A stretch of DNA of 64,000 nt from Apostichopus japonicus (GCF_037975245.1 NC_092574.1:25191213-25255212), one strand, 5' to 3'. Counted from the first letter of the stretch, positions 36,486 to 50,819 are shown. A program made the numbers and translations. The notes: generated by a model from the sequence alone, not told the origin.

Positions 36486-39400
36486 TGTATAGTAATAGGT
36501 AGATTTTCAGTTCCTTTTTGTGTCTTAGCTATGAAGTTCTTATCTGTAACCAGGACTCCCTGCTGTAACTTACTTTGTTCATGCAGAGCACCGAGGCGCT
36601 TTCTCAACAAACAACACGTTTTCTTAGATCGAAGGTCAAGCTATTTGTTTGCAATTCCCTGACAAATGATGTTCTCCATGTTTACTGAATCGGGATTAGG
36701 AAATGGAACACACTTTACACAACAGATAATAACATGTAGCCTAGCTATATTTACTGTTGGGGTCAAATGCAAAGTGCATGGGTGCTCTGTTGATTGTTTT
36801 AAAGAAGCTCTTCGGGCTTTATTGGTTTTAAACTGCAAAATGAAAACGTTCTTGTTTTAGTCAGTTACTTATATAGTTATAAATGAACCAGATTTGCGAA
36901 TAGTTCTTGTGTTTTTAACGATCGAATGAGGACTAAATGTCGTATAGTTACCTGTAAAGAGGACGTTAAGCAATTGATGAACGATTTTGTGCTGGTTGAA
37001 TTATACCCATTGTTTGCAACGGTCAATACATGGTTATGAAAAAACTTAGCAAGACAACTGCAATTCCATGAAGCCTAAGCCGTAATAGGCCTACCTTGCA
37101 ACACATTTTCCAGTTGAATTTTAAGATGCAGAGTCGCAACTAAAATACCATATCGAAGTAGCTCATTAAGTAGTCTACCCTTGGCAACTTTTATTTCAAA
37201 AGAAAACGTTGGCTTAAAAGTCGTAAATCTTTAGGTTTTCCAATTGACCAAACGAAAGAGTACTAATAAGCCTTTGGAAATGCCGTTCGACGTAATGTAA
37301 TAATGGAATCTAATTGATTAATTGTTCGTTTATTAATTGTTAATGGTTTAGCAATTTACAAAGGGCTCTGGAGGTTGCCTATAAGTTAAGTCAACCGTGC
37401 CGAGTGGGTAATATTCGCAAGGTTGGCCAAGGTTATCGACTGACAACGAAATATTGCTTAGTTAACATCGAATTTTAACCGTATATAATCTGTATGTATA
37501 CTCTGTATGCACTGTATGTACTGGCAACATGCATGGAAATAGAGAACAGGAATGTTTGACCTACAAATAGCCCTATGCTGGATTCCCCATCTAGCTATAA
37601 CAACTGCTGAATCGTAGCAATGTGTTGATATCCCGCACCGAGACATGTTTTTGGTTTGCGGTAGAATACTAAACTTGTGCACTGAAACTGGAACCGTTCT
37701 CACGATGGACCAACTAACACAACAGTCCTACCCCCAAAGTGTTTGACCTTTTCCCTATTGTCACTATACAGTTTAAACAGTGACCTTCGAAAGCACCGAA
37801 TAGTATTTTAACTGAAGCGCGAGCTGAACCCAACATGTTAGGTCGTTCTTCTCATGCGAGTTGTGAGTTATTGCCAATGTGAAATCACAATTTAAGGGAG
37901 TACTGTATATCAGTTGTGTGTTGTGTGTTGACTACCCTCTCGAGTACACCTCTGCCGTAACCGAAGAGGGACCGGCAAAATTGTTTTTACTTGAATAGAG
38001 AAAATATCGTTTCTTTTAATTTTGCGCTATTCAAGACCGGTTCATTTCACTGTTTCTTTCTCAATTTGGCATGTTTTCAGGAGATTGTCCAATTATTTCT
38101 GCACTTGAAGAATTTATATATTTGCTTTCACCTGAGATTGTTCTATCGCCAGGCATTGTTTGAGTTATTGCATACGGTCAAACTGTTGCCGTGTCGAGCA
38201 GCATCAGTTGAATGCGGAGTATGCTCTCAGAACGTACTTCTCAAATCCCTTGTCTAACCAGGGACAGTCATCAGTTTCAGCTTACGACACACGGAAGATT
38301 GCTTTAGATTGTTTCAGATTGTTGTAGATTGTTGCAGAGTAGTAGCACCGCCACTGAACACTCTGATCCAATGCAGTGGTACTGTATGATACTATGAATA
38401 AACTGTAGAGCTTCTGTTTGTGTGAGCACGAAGTTTTGTAAACAATTCACGCTGTGACGTCCCACCTGTTACGGCTGTACTCAGTGTGTAATTTACGAGA
38501 TAGCTGAGGTCATGTCAGTATGTAACGTTGGATCATGACAAACTAATTTTGTTAGCACTCATACGGCCAATATTTCAATTTGAAAAATTACCAATTTTAA
38601 CGTGGTGCATTCGACGGATGGCTTTGTATTTGTGTTCTGTGTTATAGGGAGCAGGTCGTATCGTTCGGCGGCAAATGAGACTGATTTATACACTGTAGGA
38701 AACTAAATTATGTCACGTCTAAACTATTATTATGTCTACTGAAAGTCACTCATTCATTACTATTGACTAACACCACCTTCTGCAATAGAGAGGTCGATCA
38801 ACCGAAAAGCTATATACGTACAGAAAGAAGGCTGGTATTCTAGGACTCGGAATGAACGACCTTCTATCGATGATAAAAATAATTTGCTTTTAGCCTTCAA
38901 TCCTACCGGTTTTAAAAGGGTTAAACTAAACTTCAGATAAATTAATTTTTTTCTTTTTGTAGATGATTGACCTTGTATTGCAAATGACTCCAGATTCACA
39001 TTGAAATCAATTGGAAAAGTTACTCATTGGGTGTTGCGATGAGAACAAGTTAAGAACTATTCATTTAGACTGTGTGTTGTAGGAACTTGCCCAGGAGTTT
39101 GTGCATTCGCTTGCCTGATGAATGTCGCACACTAAGCATTCTTCGTGGATAATCATGTTACATTGTTACTACAAAAAATATGATTTGGTAGTTTTGTGAT
39201 CTTAGCGGAATGCTATTACCGTTGAATTATCTACCATTCAATGTTTTCTCCCCGGATCGGGGATCTCTTGCTCTGCACAACGTTTGAACTCACTGTAACG
39301 AACTTTGTCCCTTCATTGTGTACTCAGCTTCTCCACTTCATTGATCATATAACAAGAAAATACAAACAGGTTGAAATCTTTAAATGACTGAGTATACACA

Positions 39401-41269
39401 CCTTCTAGGTGTAGGGCACCAAGTCTAACCACACATTATATAAGCTTGGGCCACTGTAGACGGAGCAGCAAATACCAGTGCTTATGGATAGCAACGGTTA
39501 ATTTGTCCTACGGAGGGAAAGAAACTGTTTGCTTCTTCACAGGAAACAGTCTTATTGTTAGGGTATATACAGTTGTTACGGAGAATGACGGTAACAGTTA
39601 GTCTAAATGGAGCGTCGTTATCTCATCTTTTAAACAACAATTGGGCCGCAAGGTGTTGTATCCATCTCGTTTCTTCATCTGGGACTAGTTTTCGCCATGG
39701 GTCCTCTGGAACAGATTCATGCGATTATCTTAGCTGTCATGTTGGCATTTATCACCTTTGTTAAACTGACGAGTGAAGCAACGTTAGGTCTTGTTGGAAT
39801 TTCAAACCATAAAGCAATAAACAAAAGGTAGGTCAACTTAGAAAGGCTTCCTCAAAGATCATTCAGTCTTCCACCCGTTGAATCCAATAAAGTATATTGC
39901 TTATGTACAAAACTGGGCCACAAGTCACTATGGTTAATCGCGAAGTAATGATGACTATAATTATGATAGCGCTCATTCAGTATCTGCTATTGTTGAGTAC
40001 AGTATGCTTGGGCTAGTCTCTTGGACAATGTTAAAGAGAAGAATCATTTTGATATCGAATGTAAAACCGATGCAACAATTAATTGTGTGGTAGTCAAGTT
40101 TTGCTACCATCGTAATGGCAGTAGTACATAACGTTGTCGAACTGCCAAGCGGCTACCGGGAATGGTCGCGAAACTACTACTTTGTAACATCTGATATTTC
40201 TTTTATCATTAACTTACTTTTGTGCGTAATTGAATATTGTGCTGAAGCGGCAGCCCATTGAGGGTCGCCAGTTAACAGTATATTCGCGATGAAAATTAAT
40301 TTTAGCATCCTAGTGAAATTTTTATTCAATTCCCACGTACCATTTTCGAGTTATTAACATTGTTGTAAAGGTCTGTACTTATGGTGAACTTGGATTTCTT
40401 GGTAGCATATTGACAAAATTCATGTTTCTCTTCAGATATTTATATCAAAGTTTCTACTTGAATAAGGGAATACATATCTTCATTTGGAAAGCTGGAACCG
40501 TATCTAATCCAAAATAAACCAAAGTCAAAACTTAAGCATTTTGTTGTCAGTTTGCAACTATGAAGTTACACCTGTTTGCTTCAAGCTCACTTTGAAGTAG
40601 ACGTTGTCAGCTTCAAATGTCGTTATCTCGAAAACCGATACATAGGTATTATTTGCACGAGAAATTGCTCAAGGATGCCTCGAGCATGCTCCTCTTACAT
40701 CAGTTATCAACGAATAACAATTTTTTGCCCAAGGCTTCCCTTTTAATTATCATTTTACCATACCAACGAAGTATTAGTCAAAATAATATTACGACTGATC
40801 AAATTATTAACATAAATTTTAAACCAAAATGAAAATAAGTTATAGTGACCAGTGACAGATTTCATTCCTTTCTAAAGATTTTGTCGATGACTCCATTTTT
40901 CATACTAGTAAGAACAGTACTACGCTGATGATATACAATGATAAAATCGAACACAACAGTTAATCATGCAAGCATGTGAAACCAACGAACGCCCTTTGAA
41001 AAGTTGAGAGGTATCTTCGTGCTATTTTACCCTCAGTGGTATCTGAATATCCGAATGCGAAATCAAGCTTAAAAGCTGCTTTAAAGAAAAGGATATATGA
41101 TTTTCCTTCCGGCTTAATGGGATATTTCGGTTTGCTCATATAACTATATTTAAATGACCATAATTCATTATCCCGACTGCATGCATCCCCGACTGTTAAG
41201 ACATAAGGGCACAAGGTTGTTATTTTATTTACGTATCTCTAACGCAGCATATGTAAGGCAGATAGGTTG

Positions 41270-41296
41270 GTCACCTCATGTAGCAAATGAGGTGAC
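41270..41296. repeat. perfect inverted repeat, 10-bp arms, 7-nt loop
   Basis: gtcacctcat and atgaggtgac flank gtagcaa. Confidence 0.85.
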
Positions 41297-43317
41297 AAAA
41301 CAACATTTCAGTATGATGATATCAGAATAATATTTGCTTCGTTAAGTAGCCTGGGAGTTACATGGAAACAAAATATTAGTTCTCTGTTCACAGTCAACTG
41401 TCTGTTGTAAACAAGATAATTCTGTTGGTTTTAGATAAGACTGTGGAACACGTTTATCTCTGACATGATATGTTTAAAATCAATTTGACTTATCTCACTT
41501 ATATGGAATACGTTTAAAGGTGAACAGGGAAACAGGTTCAGTGGTTAACACATTTTACCTTCACAATAAAATTATATGAATATCATGGAAACCGAAGACT
41601 AAAACTATGAATATATTGGAGGAATTTAGGGGGCCAGATATATAAAACACGTCAGTAAATCGTGATAATTCAGTGCACCAAATATCGTAAAATAATTTTG
41701 GTCTATATCATATTTTAAAGGCAAAAAAATTTCTCACGTATAAATGTTGTTGCCTTCTTATAATGATAAAATCGAAACTGCGTCAGTTGATTGATGCTAA
41801 GGCCATAAAGATAGTAACCAATATACTGCGACTTCTTATGTAGATATCATTGGGCCCGTAGCATTCCACTTTTCATGAAGGTGTTTCTGGCATATACCGG
41901 TTATATTCTCGATGTAAGGGAATCGAGGCTGAAATGGAATTAGTTAAGATGTTTGTTTACAGTGTCCAGCCTCTATTTTGGGTAACCTTTCTTAAAGACA
42001 AGTACCTGTACTTTGACTAGATATTGACCCCATAAAACTCAGTTGTACTTCTGTACTATGACAGACTTTACAAGTTGACAGTTACATTTTTATGTGTCAT
42101 TTACTGTTTTCATTTATATTTGCAATAGTACAGTAGTATACTAGTCTATATCTTTAGAATAAAAATAAAATAAAAAATATCCCTGGTAAAATCGGCAGTG
42201 CATCATGTGTGAATCCTAGTACGATGTTCTAACCAAGCCCGTCACTCCTAAAAACAAGTATAGGGGTATAGGTGATCATTTCAGCATATCATTATTTTGA
42301 ATTCAAACACTGATGATGATAACGATGATATGATTCTCCTTAAAATAACAATTGACAAGATCGATCCGAATACCTTAAACTCGTTTATATCGTCAACAAC
42401 ATAAAACTACACGATAGGCGTAATTAAGGGCATATCAATATGTAGGGAAAGCCTTACCACGTTGGGAAAGGACCTGATCACACTAAAAACAAACTTAGTA
42501 CGTAACCAAACATACTAGCCCATTGTTATCATACTCAGAGAGTAAGCTGAAAACACATCACTAACCTATATGGCATGTGGTTTTACATCACTTGGTTGCT
42601 CTGTCCTCTATAAGCATGGAAAATAACTGTAAGTAGTTTTCACGCTTTTAGAACGAGAGTCTTCCTACTATAAACCGATTACACAAGTAGCATTCCATCC
42701 CAAAGGACTTTTGCCAGCATGCATGAACACTACTGGACAACAAAACCACCTGAAGTCTTCTTAATAACCATTGTAATGTTCGCCTCTATTATAGGTCAAA
42801 ACACATTTCTTAGTTACGTGCAGGCAAAGGTTTGGTTGAGTTAATACACCTACTGTGTCAGATATTTGCGGAATTTCGAAATTCGCTGCTTAATTCACAA
42901 GAGCAATTTTATTGCGGGTTTTTGAACACCCTTCAAGTGTGTTGTGGAACTTATGTAGTCTAGTAGTGTGTGTACACAGGCTCACTGTAGATACATATGG
43001 TAACTGTTTAGAAGATAGAGCAAAGCGCTGTTTGCAAAAAGCAAGAGATACGGCTATGTGGTTAGTAACTAATTGTAGTTGTATGGAATTGCAAAAATGA
43101 GGAGTTAAAGTACCGACACAATAGTGGGTGAACACGGCGTCTTAGCTTTCCCAAATATATTTGTTCACCCAATATGTTTCTCGTTCATGAGTGATTACTG
43201 ATTTGTAAATTCAACTGTTATACCAGCAACCGTCGACGATACAGCATTGTCATTGGTTGGATTATGCATAGCTTTCGAGCAGTACTAGCTCTTCTTGTAT
43301 GTATTGTATGAACGTAT

Positions 43318-43360
43318 GTATTCTAGATCCTCCTGCAAGCAGGAACTCGCGAAGAGGAAT
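43318..43360 (-). repeat. SINE 3'-end fragment (same family as 7.9-8.2 kb)
   Basis: The gatcctcctgcaagcaggaa block plus ctcgcgaag matches 7938-7968 except for one base. The tRNA-like head is absent, so this is a truncated copy or a shared 3' module. Confidence 0.6.
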
Positions 43361-44347
43361 CTAATTGTAATGTTTGAAATTGTAATGAGTTGGAAAATCT
43401 AGAACAGTGGAAAACCTTCCTATGAAAATAAAAAATAAAATGAAATGCCATCAAATTTATAAGATCATCCATTGCGATAAGTGGTACTACAAGAGCAAAG
43501 GTACAAGATGCGTTTGATTAATTGGTCAGCTTTTGGTATTACGTGACCAATTTATTTTTTATAAGTAAAATATTCACTAAAAACCGACTCTGTCTATTGT
43601 GTATAATGTTTTGTCCATGAGTGGTATTCAAATGAATATAGTGATTTGCTAAAGAAAAGTTAAGCTGAGTTCAAGAAGTTATTCCCATTGCATCCAGTTA
43701 TAAACCCCTTGCAGTTGTAATTAGTTATGTTATCTGGTTGTATAATTGTACGTAAATATATCAAGCGAACCTCATAAATAGATCCAACAATACTTGATAT
43801 TGAATCTTTCCGTCTGCTCTTTAGATGTGATACCAGTAAGGTCTTCGGATATGCCAAATCAAATTGCTGACTAACAGTATCCTACCCAAAGGCGGTGACA
43901 GCCCCTCCCATCCCATATCCACAGATACGTCTATTAAATGGCCATAATTGGCCATAATTAAGACTTAGGTTGGTAACCATTCCTTGTCGTAATCGTTGGT
44001 GTAAAAAATTAGACTATTGCGCACTCTCAAAAACCGAACTGGTGATCACACCTCGCGTTTTATACGGAATTAAAAGCACATCAGTTTGAGGTGTTGCGAT
44101 GCAGGTTAACTTGTCTATCGTATTGTTGAAAGTTATCAACCTGTGCTTGAATAATTGCAATTGCCATGATTACATCAACATTATTACATTGACTGATGCA
44201 ATTTCATCAACTCTTGTTTACATACGTAACGAATGAATAAGGTCACTGACTCATTTGCTTGCGAGGTGCTTCAAGTAGGTCCAAGTAAGCTCGTTGTAAC
44301 AGTTCGCATATTTCACAATTCTTTCTTTTCTCTTTATCATTTTACAG

Positions 44348-47300
44348 CTCAAACGAGCTAGATGTTGATGCCGAAAGTTCAGATGACGGCACGAATATTG
44401 ACGACCCAGGTGAGAAGTATACTGGCACACCTGTGAAAGTACCAAAGGCTGAGGAGAAACCTGAAAAGGGTGTTGAAACAGGAGAACTTTCTTCTTCCGA
44501 AAGTGAGGATACGTTAGTGTGCTCGTCATCTGAATCGGAAGTTTACCTAGATGCAAGTGGAAGTGATGTAACAGAAAGTAAAAGTGAAACTATTGTTGAG
44601 GCTGCACATGACATTAAAACCGAATCGCAGATAGAGAGTCCCGAGAAAAATCCCGAGAAAGACACAAATTTGTCCTTTTATGATAGGCAGGCATATGAGC
44701 AAGAAGAAGGAAACCAAGAAGAAAGAACCCAAGAGGAACAATATGAAGAGGCTAGACCCATCGATGAACCCACTGTAGAGACAGAGGAATACAGCAGTGA
44801 ACAAGCGGGAACACATTTTCTTGACGACTTACCAAAAGGCAGTAACAATGATGATGACAATAAAGAAGTGGACAAAATAAGTATTCCAAGGAAAGAAGTA
44901 AAAGAGTATGTCGATGGTGTAATACAAGATGCATGTAACAAATTAGACAAAAGTCTAGCAGCTGGCAATAATAATGATATCGAATCTGATCAGCATGTAA
45001 ACTTACGTGATTATGACATTGTATCCACAGATGATCCCACAACCATGGGAGAAGGGGCCTCAAAACTACAAACAGATTTAAGCAAACATCCATCTATTCC
45101 CGCAGACGTAAGTAATTTAACAGAAGATGAGTCAGTGGGACCGACGGGCGACGCTGTAATTATTATTGATTATAAAAAGAGGAAATTTTCAAATGAGGAC
45201 GAAGATTTGGTATCCAATGAACAGTTGACAGTTGTTGAGAGTTTTGTTAAAAAACTGAAACGAGATGATCATTTGCAAGATGAGCAGGCTAGTGACTATC
45301 AGTCCGTTCCTAGCGATAGCCTGGCAAGTTCGCCACTGCTCGAACCAGCTGACAGCATCGAGAAAGATGACAAGGACGACCATGTGACAGAGGACAATAG
45401 TCAGACTGTAGATGGAAGCGAGGCAGCTTTTATAGGGGACATACCTGTTTTTAATGAAGATAGCAATTTACCACCATTGAAAGGCCCTGATTCATATGAA
45501 AATGGCGAGAATTTGGAAAGATATGTTGAGCCTGCACAGGAAGAGCACATGGAAGAATCGGAATCAGCACCGGAAAGTGAAGTATTAGTTGGTAGTGAAA
45601 TTCTTGCTTCGGAAAACTCCAGTGACGAAGGGGAACCGCCTGTTTCAAACCATGGAGTTGAAATTGCAGTTAGCCAAAATTATAGCAAACAAGATGAAAC
45701 ACTAAAGGAACAGGATGAACGAGAGCAATCGAACATTTCAATTAATATCGACGTGATGAATGAAGATAGTAACACCAATAATACAACCATGGGATATGGT
45801 TCTATTGATGATCGTGCTGCTCAAAGTCAAACGGAAGACGCAAAGGAGGAAAACATTGAACCTGTTATTATTATTGATTATGAAAATAGGGAGATGGATT
45901 TTACGGAACCAAATATAGAAAAAAATGAGCAGGAAAGACTTATAAATAAATTTGCAGAAGACCTTGAAAGGAATTATCCTCTTGAAGAAAAGTCCTCTAG
46001 TGAGTCATCAACAAACGATGGCGAAATCGAAGAAGTTGTTTCTATTAAATCAGAGCAGGAGCAAGTTTGTCTTGACAATAATGGGGATAACGCCGACTCT
46101 GATATTTTGTCGGAGGCATTAGATGAAACCCCTCAACGGATTAATCACGAAACGCTTGCTGATGACGTAATTTATTTGACAAGCAGTGTCGAAGATATTG
46201 AATCGGAAAAACTGGCAGTGGAGTTGGAAGAAAAGGTATTGCTAGAATCTTGCCCAATTGATTCTCGAACAGAAAGAGATAAAGAATCGCCATCAGACTC
46301 ACAATTAGTGTATTTTCTAGCCGAGGACTTAGAAAGACAAGATGCCAACAAAAACGACTCTAGTGCTGGTGACAATGACGATCAGTCCATTACACTACCA
46401 GTTGAAGAACAATTTGGAGTAGATCAAATATCAAGACCTGAGATTTCAAAGATAGAAAATTTTCTCAATGAAATGGATCAGGGCAAAACTAACAGTGTAG
46501 ATCTATTACCAAATAAGCCATCCAAACGAACATACACTCCAGAAGAAGTGCGCAGAGCTATCCAGATACTTACTTCGAAACCTCCTTATGATGATATTGA
46601 CCCTGAAAGCTTTTACTCAAAAATGTCTGGACCTGGACTTGATGGGGACTTGGAGCTCAATGATCGGGTTTTTGCTTTAGTGATGACCCCAAAGCAAGAA
46701 GAGAGAAAGGCACGCATGTTTGGAATCTTTTCTGTTCCGAAGGTGCCGCTGAGTGACAATCGATACCACAATGATTTGAATAAGGAGAGCAACCAAATAC
46801 CGGTCTTTAATGATAAAAACGCTGAGATCGACCTTTATGAAGTACTTCAAAATTTAGACCAGCCCATTATCGCAGATATAGAGAAAGAAATGCACACAAT
46901 ACCAGACCATGCCTTACAAAATTTTCCAAACAGACATGAGAGAGAGGGTGACGGGACTGAGGGAGACGAGGATAACGATGGATCATTGAGCACATCATCT
47001 GCGTCTTCAGGGATGTATATTCTGGAGGATTATTCTGCTATCCAGGAAGAATTAAATGAGGATGAGCGAGTCCTCTTAAATGGTATCTCAAGTGATAATG
47101 AGGATGGCGATTCTCTGCAATCTGCTGGAGGTGGTCAAGTCTTTTGTGTTACTTCAAAACAGGACTATTTAAATCGTATCGCGCAAAGTCAAAGCGTACC
47201 AGCGAATTTCAGTTCTTCCATCACAGGTTTAGTTGAAAAACCAAAGGCAACCAGCTCCGTTCCATCCCAACTTTCTCACGATGATAATGTCGGAGAAGTG

Positions 47301-49829
47301 CCAACTTTACACGATGAGAATGCCCCATTTCAAGCGGAAGTATTTGTTGAAACTGAAACAAGAATACTGCATTTATCAGATGATAGGGTTGAATTCGACA
47401 TGTACTTAGTGCATCAAACACCAAATGTGGATATATCAGAACAAGAAGACGCAACAAGTCACGAGAAGGGACAAGGCGAATATTCAAATTCGGAAGGAAA
47501 AGAAGAAAAATCGGATTCTTTATCTTTTCTCCCAGAAAAGCTTCCAAGTGAAGATTCAGCGGTCGTTAATGCCAACCCACCAGATCAAGATGTCGGTGTA
47601 GATTTTAACGTGTATATTGAACATTCCCTACGGGATGATAATGCACTTATTAATGAATATCAAGATGGCACTGAAGAAAGGGTAGTTCCAACAAGTGTTC
47701 AAAGTCCGATCTTTTATCCTCAAACACTTGATGGCAAAGAATGGGCATCACCGCTTGCGGGAGAGAATAATGAGAAGAACGTCGATCTTACTTTCCAGGT
47801 AACAACTCCCACGTATATTACGTTTGAAGAAAATGTGTTACCTGCTAACTATGGAGACAACTTTGTTGCTGAGACTGAAGTTGTTCCACATTTTCTGGAT
47901 CCTGACGAAAGCTGTCCCTTCACTTTTGAATTTCAAAATGAAAATGAGCCTGAGGTACCACGTGAACCTCATTTTGAGGTTCTTCGTTTGGGAAATGGAG
48001 AGACAACCCCTAACAACAAAGAATACAAACAACAACTTTTGGACAGCATCGCTGACATATTAGATGACAGTGTTTGCAATGGCCAGTCAGATGCTGAGTC
48101 GATTGTCAGTAACCCTCCGCATTTCTATGACAAAAATGAACTACCAGTGGAAGACACACATTCCATTCAAGAATTCAAAGTCAGTCAGCCCCTAGACTTG
48201 AGTGCATGTCTACCTGAAATGGAAGATGTCGATGTTTGTCCAGGAGGTAGTTCGTTTGCTATAGTTGGCACTCCTTGCAAAAATAATGAAATCGTCGAAC
48301 TACCGACACTTGCAGGATTTACTGAAAGCGCTCCGTTCCACGACAATGACGCTATTGATGCAGCTCTCACGGACGATTTTGAAGATCAGCAGAGTACCTC
48401 TTCAGAGTCTTCTTCCACAGATAGCAATGATGACAATGAAGACGAGGGAGTACCATACGAACAATTTCAGAACGAGGCACACGTTGGTAACGAAACTCAG
48501 GCAATAGATGACAGCGATTTTCCTTCTTCCTTTTCACTAGCTTTAGATCAGCTTTCAGATTCGTCTTCTTCCACTGACGACGAATCCGCGAACTCGCTTC
48601 CAGTTGAATTAGCAGATGATGCACAAGGTAATTCGTCGGGAAGGAAAAGTTCTACGAGTTCCTCTTCTTGTAGTTCAAATGACACAGCGCAAGAACCTGG
48701 TGTACCTTATGCATATCTGGAAGACGACGGCGATGACTTCGGTCCAAGAAATTCGTTTCACGAAGACGAGGAATATGTAATAATCCATAGCCAAGATGTA
48801 ACTGAATTGTCACATAATAGCGATGAGGACACGATTCATGTCGATTTTTCTTCAACGTCAAAACGTCTTTTAGAAAATGAAATGCCCCAACCAGATCAAG
48901 AGACAGGTAGTGGGGAAGATATGATAGGGAATAAAGAAAGTATTGCCTTGACGGTGTACCTTGAAAAGGAACCCCTAGACGACATTGACGAAGTAGAGGA
49001 AACCAATCGAAGATACGAAAATGTGGAACCCAGTAGTGAAAGTGATGATTGTAAGGCAGAACAGCCTGTTGAAAGAACAACAGAAAGCGAAGTGGAAGCG
49101 GTCCAATCTAGCAAAGATGAGCAGGTAGTGTTTAACATGTATCTGGATAAGCCACCACTAAAAGAGGTTCCAGTCGAGTACGATGAGTACTTGGAGCAGG
49201 ATCCAAGGGAAAACTCAGACGAAGTAAGCGAGCCTGGAATTGTGGAAGAAGATGTGTTTCCTCACGAAAGAGACGAAGTACATTGTATGGTTCCAAATGA
49301 TACCCCTGGACTAGTTCCTTTACATGTAGGTGGACACGAAAGAGACATGGCGGACCCAGATCAATGTGTGGTGTTGTCAAGCGATTCGGATGATGTAACG
49401 CCACCCCGATATCGCTTCGAATCTTCTTCACCAGCAAGTGCCTTTTCTGATTCAGATGACCAAGAACAACCGGAGATTTCTGGACCTCCGCTTGTTTTCG
49501 CGTTAATAGGACGACCTTTAGATATCGGTAATAAGGAAGAAAGAGTCGACGGATACGCTGAACCAAGTGAAGAAAATGTGTCGTCTGACCTTCCGATTGT
49601 GTTTCAAGGGAGCGTGGAGGTGTACCGTGAAGAAGTCACGGAAGGAGCTCAGAAGACAAGTGTCACATCATTTCAGGAGGTTTTTGATAACAGTAAAGAT
49701 GATATGTATCAACTATCAATTGATGAAACTGCTCAGCAAAACACACAGGTCTACATCGAAAGAGAATCGCACATTGTTCATCAATCCGTCACTACTATTG
49801 AAGTAGCGAGATCAATGTTCCCGAGTTAA
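44348..49829 (+). CDS. large acidic protein with SUMO-interacting-motif-like segments, terminal exon (5' partial)
   Basis: The exon begins after ttttacag (AG at 44346-44347), carries one base of a split codon and then 1,826 codons to TAA at 49827. There is no ATG near the start, so an upstream exon is required. The product is rich in Glu, Asp, Ser and Asn, with no signal peptide, membrane segment or recognised domain. Short hydrophobic cores set in acid/Ser surroundings recur: VIIIDYKKRK (about 45,155), VIIIDYENRE (about 45,863), DDVIYLTSSVEDIE (46,161), YVIIHSQDVTE (about 48,774) and CVVLSSDSDDV (about 49,364). These look like SUMO-interacting motifs. A second recurring element is a V-F-x-M/V-Y-L/I core followed by a Pro/acid linker (about 47,385, 47,600, 48,945, 49,128). 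A basic patch lies near 46,520-46,560 and 46,690-46,720. A disordered scaffold is the simplest reading; the true function is unknown. Confidence 0.8.
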
Positions 49830-50175
49830 CCTTTTATAAGCATTTACCCCCCCCCCCCCCCATTCGCTTATTTCCTTAGTATATCTCCCCAGATGTACTT
49901 AGAGCGTGTCGGGAAGTAGTTGCGATTGACTATTTGTTGGTGCCTTCATCATCACAATGGTCTTCCCGCCAGTGGTCACGTTATATTTTAATATGTCTTT
50001 CATAAGATAAGATGTTGTAAGATCTCGTGTTGCCAACATTCCATGCAAACTTTATGTCGTAGACAATGAACTTTTAATTCAAAGACTGTCATTGCAGCAA
50101 CAACGTGTGCTGCCATATGGATATAGCTCATGTTCTCCCGGCCGCAAATAAAGTCAGATAAGTCATTGTAAGGAG
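49830..50175 (+). other. 3' UTR with poly(A) signal of the acidic-protein gene
   Basis: AATAAA at 50147-50152 lies about 320 bases after the stop codon. A C15 run sits at 49847-49861, directly behind the stop. Confidence 0.5.
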
Positions 50176-50819
50176 ACCCGTTGTTGATGTCCTGAGTTCT
50201 GAACTTTGACCTTGTCTATCGACTCATCTTAATACATGACCGATACGTTTTCTTAGCATGAATAACGATGCCGAGTATGAAGCAATGCTGTATGTGGCTT
50301 ATGCTGATGCCATCCTTGTGCACAGCTTCTGCTATGGTCGATTTGGTTTTTATTGAACAAGTTGTCCATATTCTTAGAAAGTTTTCTCTCAATAAAAAGA
50401 ACACGTTGAAAGTGTTTCCAGCTGCATGTACAGAACGAAAAAAATACGCAGAGTTCGTTCCGCAAAACTATGATAATTTCTTGAGTCAGACATTGAAATT
50501 AGAAGAAGTTGAATGTCTCTAAAGTTTATTTGCGGGGGGGGGGGGAAGGGCGTTGAAGTGACGTTCATATTTCACACTGTCTTCCATTTTTTCGATGTAA
50601 ATTGTTAACTTTGTTCCATAGTGTATAGTAATTATTTTCATCACTTGAGTCCTGGTAGAGTTAGATGACCGGCAACTATGTATTCAATTTGTAAAGTTTT
50701 CATTTCCATTTTTTCATATTTTGTTTCGTTTATATATATATTTTTTCACAACATATATACTTCATTTGTAGCGAATACAGAGAGTTATGAAATGTGAAAG
50801 GAAGTGTAAAAGTAAGTGT

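Larger units (their letters stand above)
35300..44347. other. gene-poor stretch, possibly 5' intron of the 44-kb gene
   Basis: No exon recognised with confidence on either strand. Two clean hairpins (36.4 and 41.3 kb) and a SINE fragment (43.3 kb) are listed separately. The rest is AT-rich unique-looking sequence with short open frames. Confidence 0.35.

Noticed and set aside
44251..49566. Minus-strand frames opposite the acidic exon
   Set aside because: Antisense shadows; the plus frame is continuous for over 1,800 codons with consistent composition and a proper acceptor.
50216..50522. Pair of overlapping frames near 50.3 kb
   Set aside because: They lie just past the poly(A) signal of the acidic gene. 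No splice signals or family resemblance; both strands open by chance.
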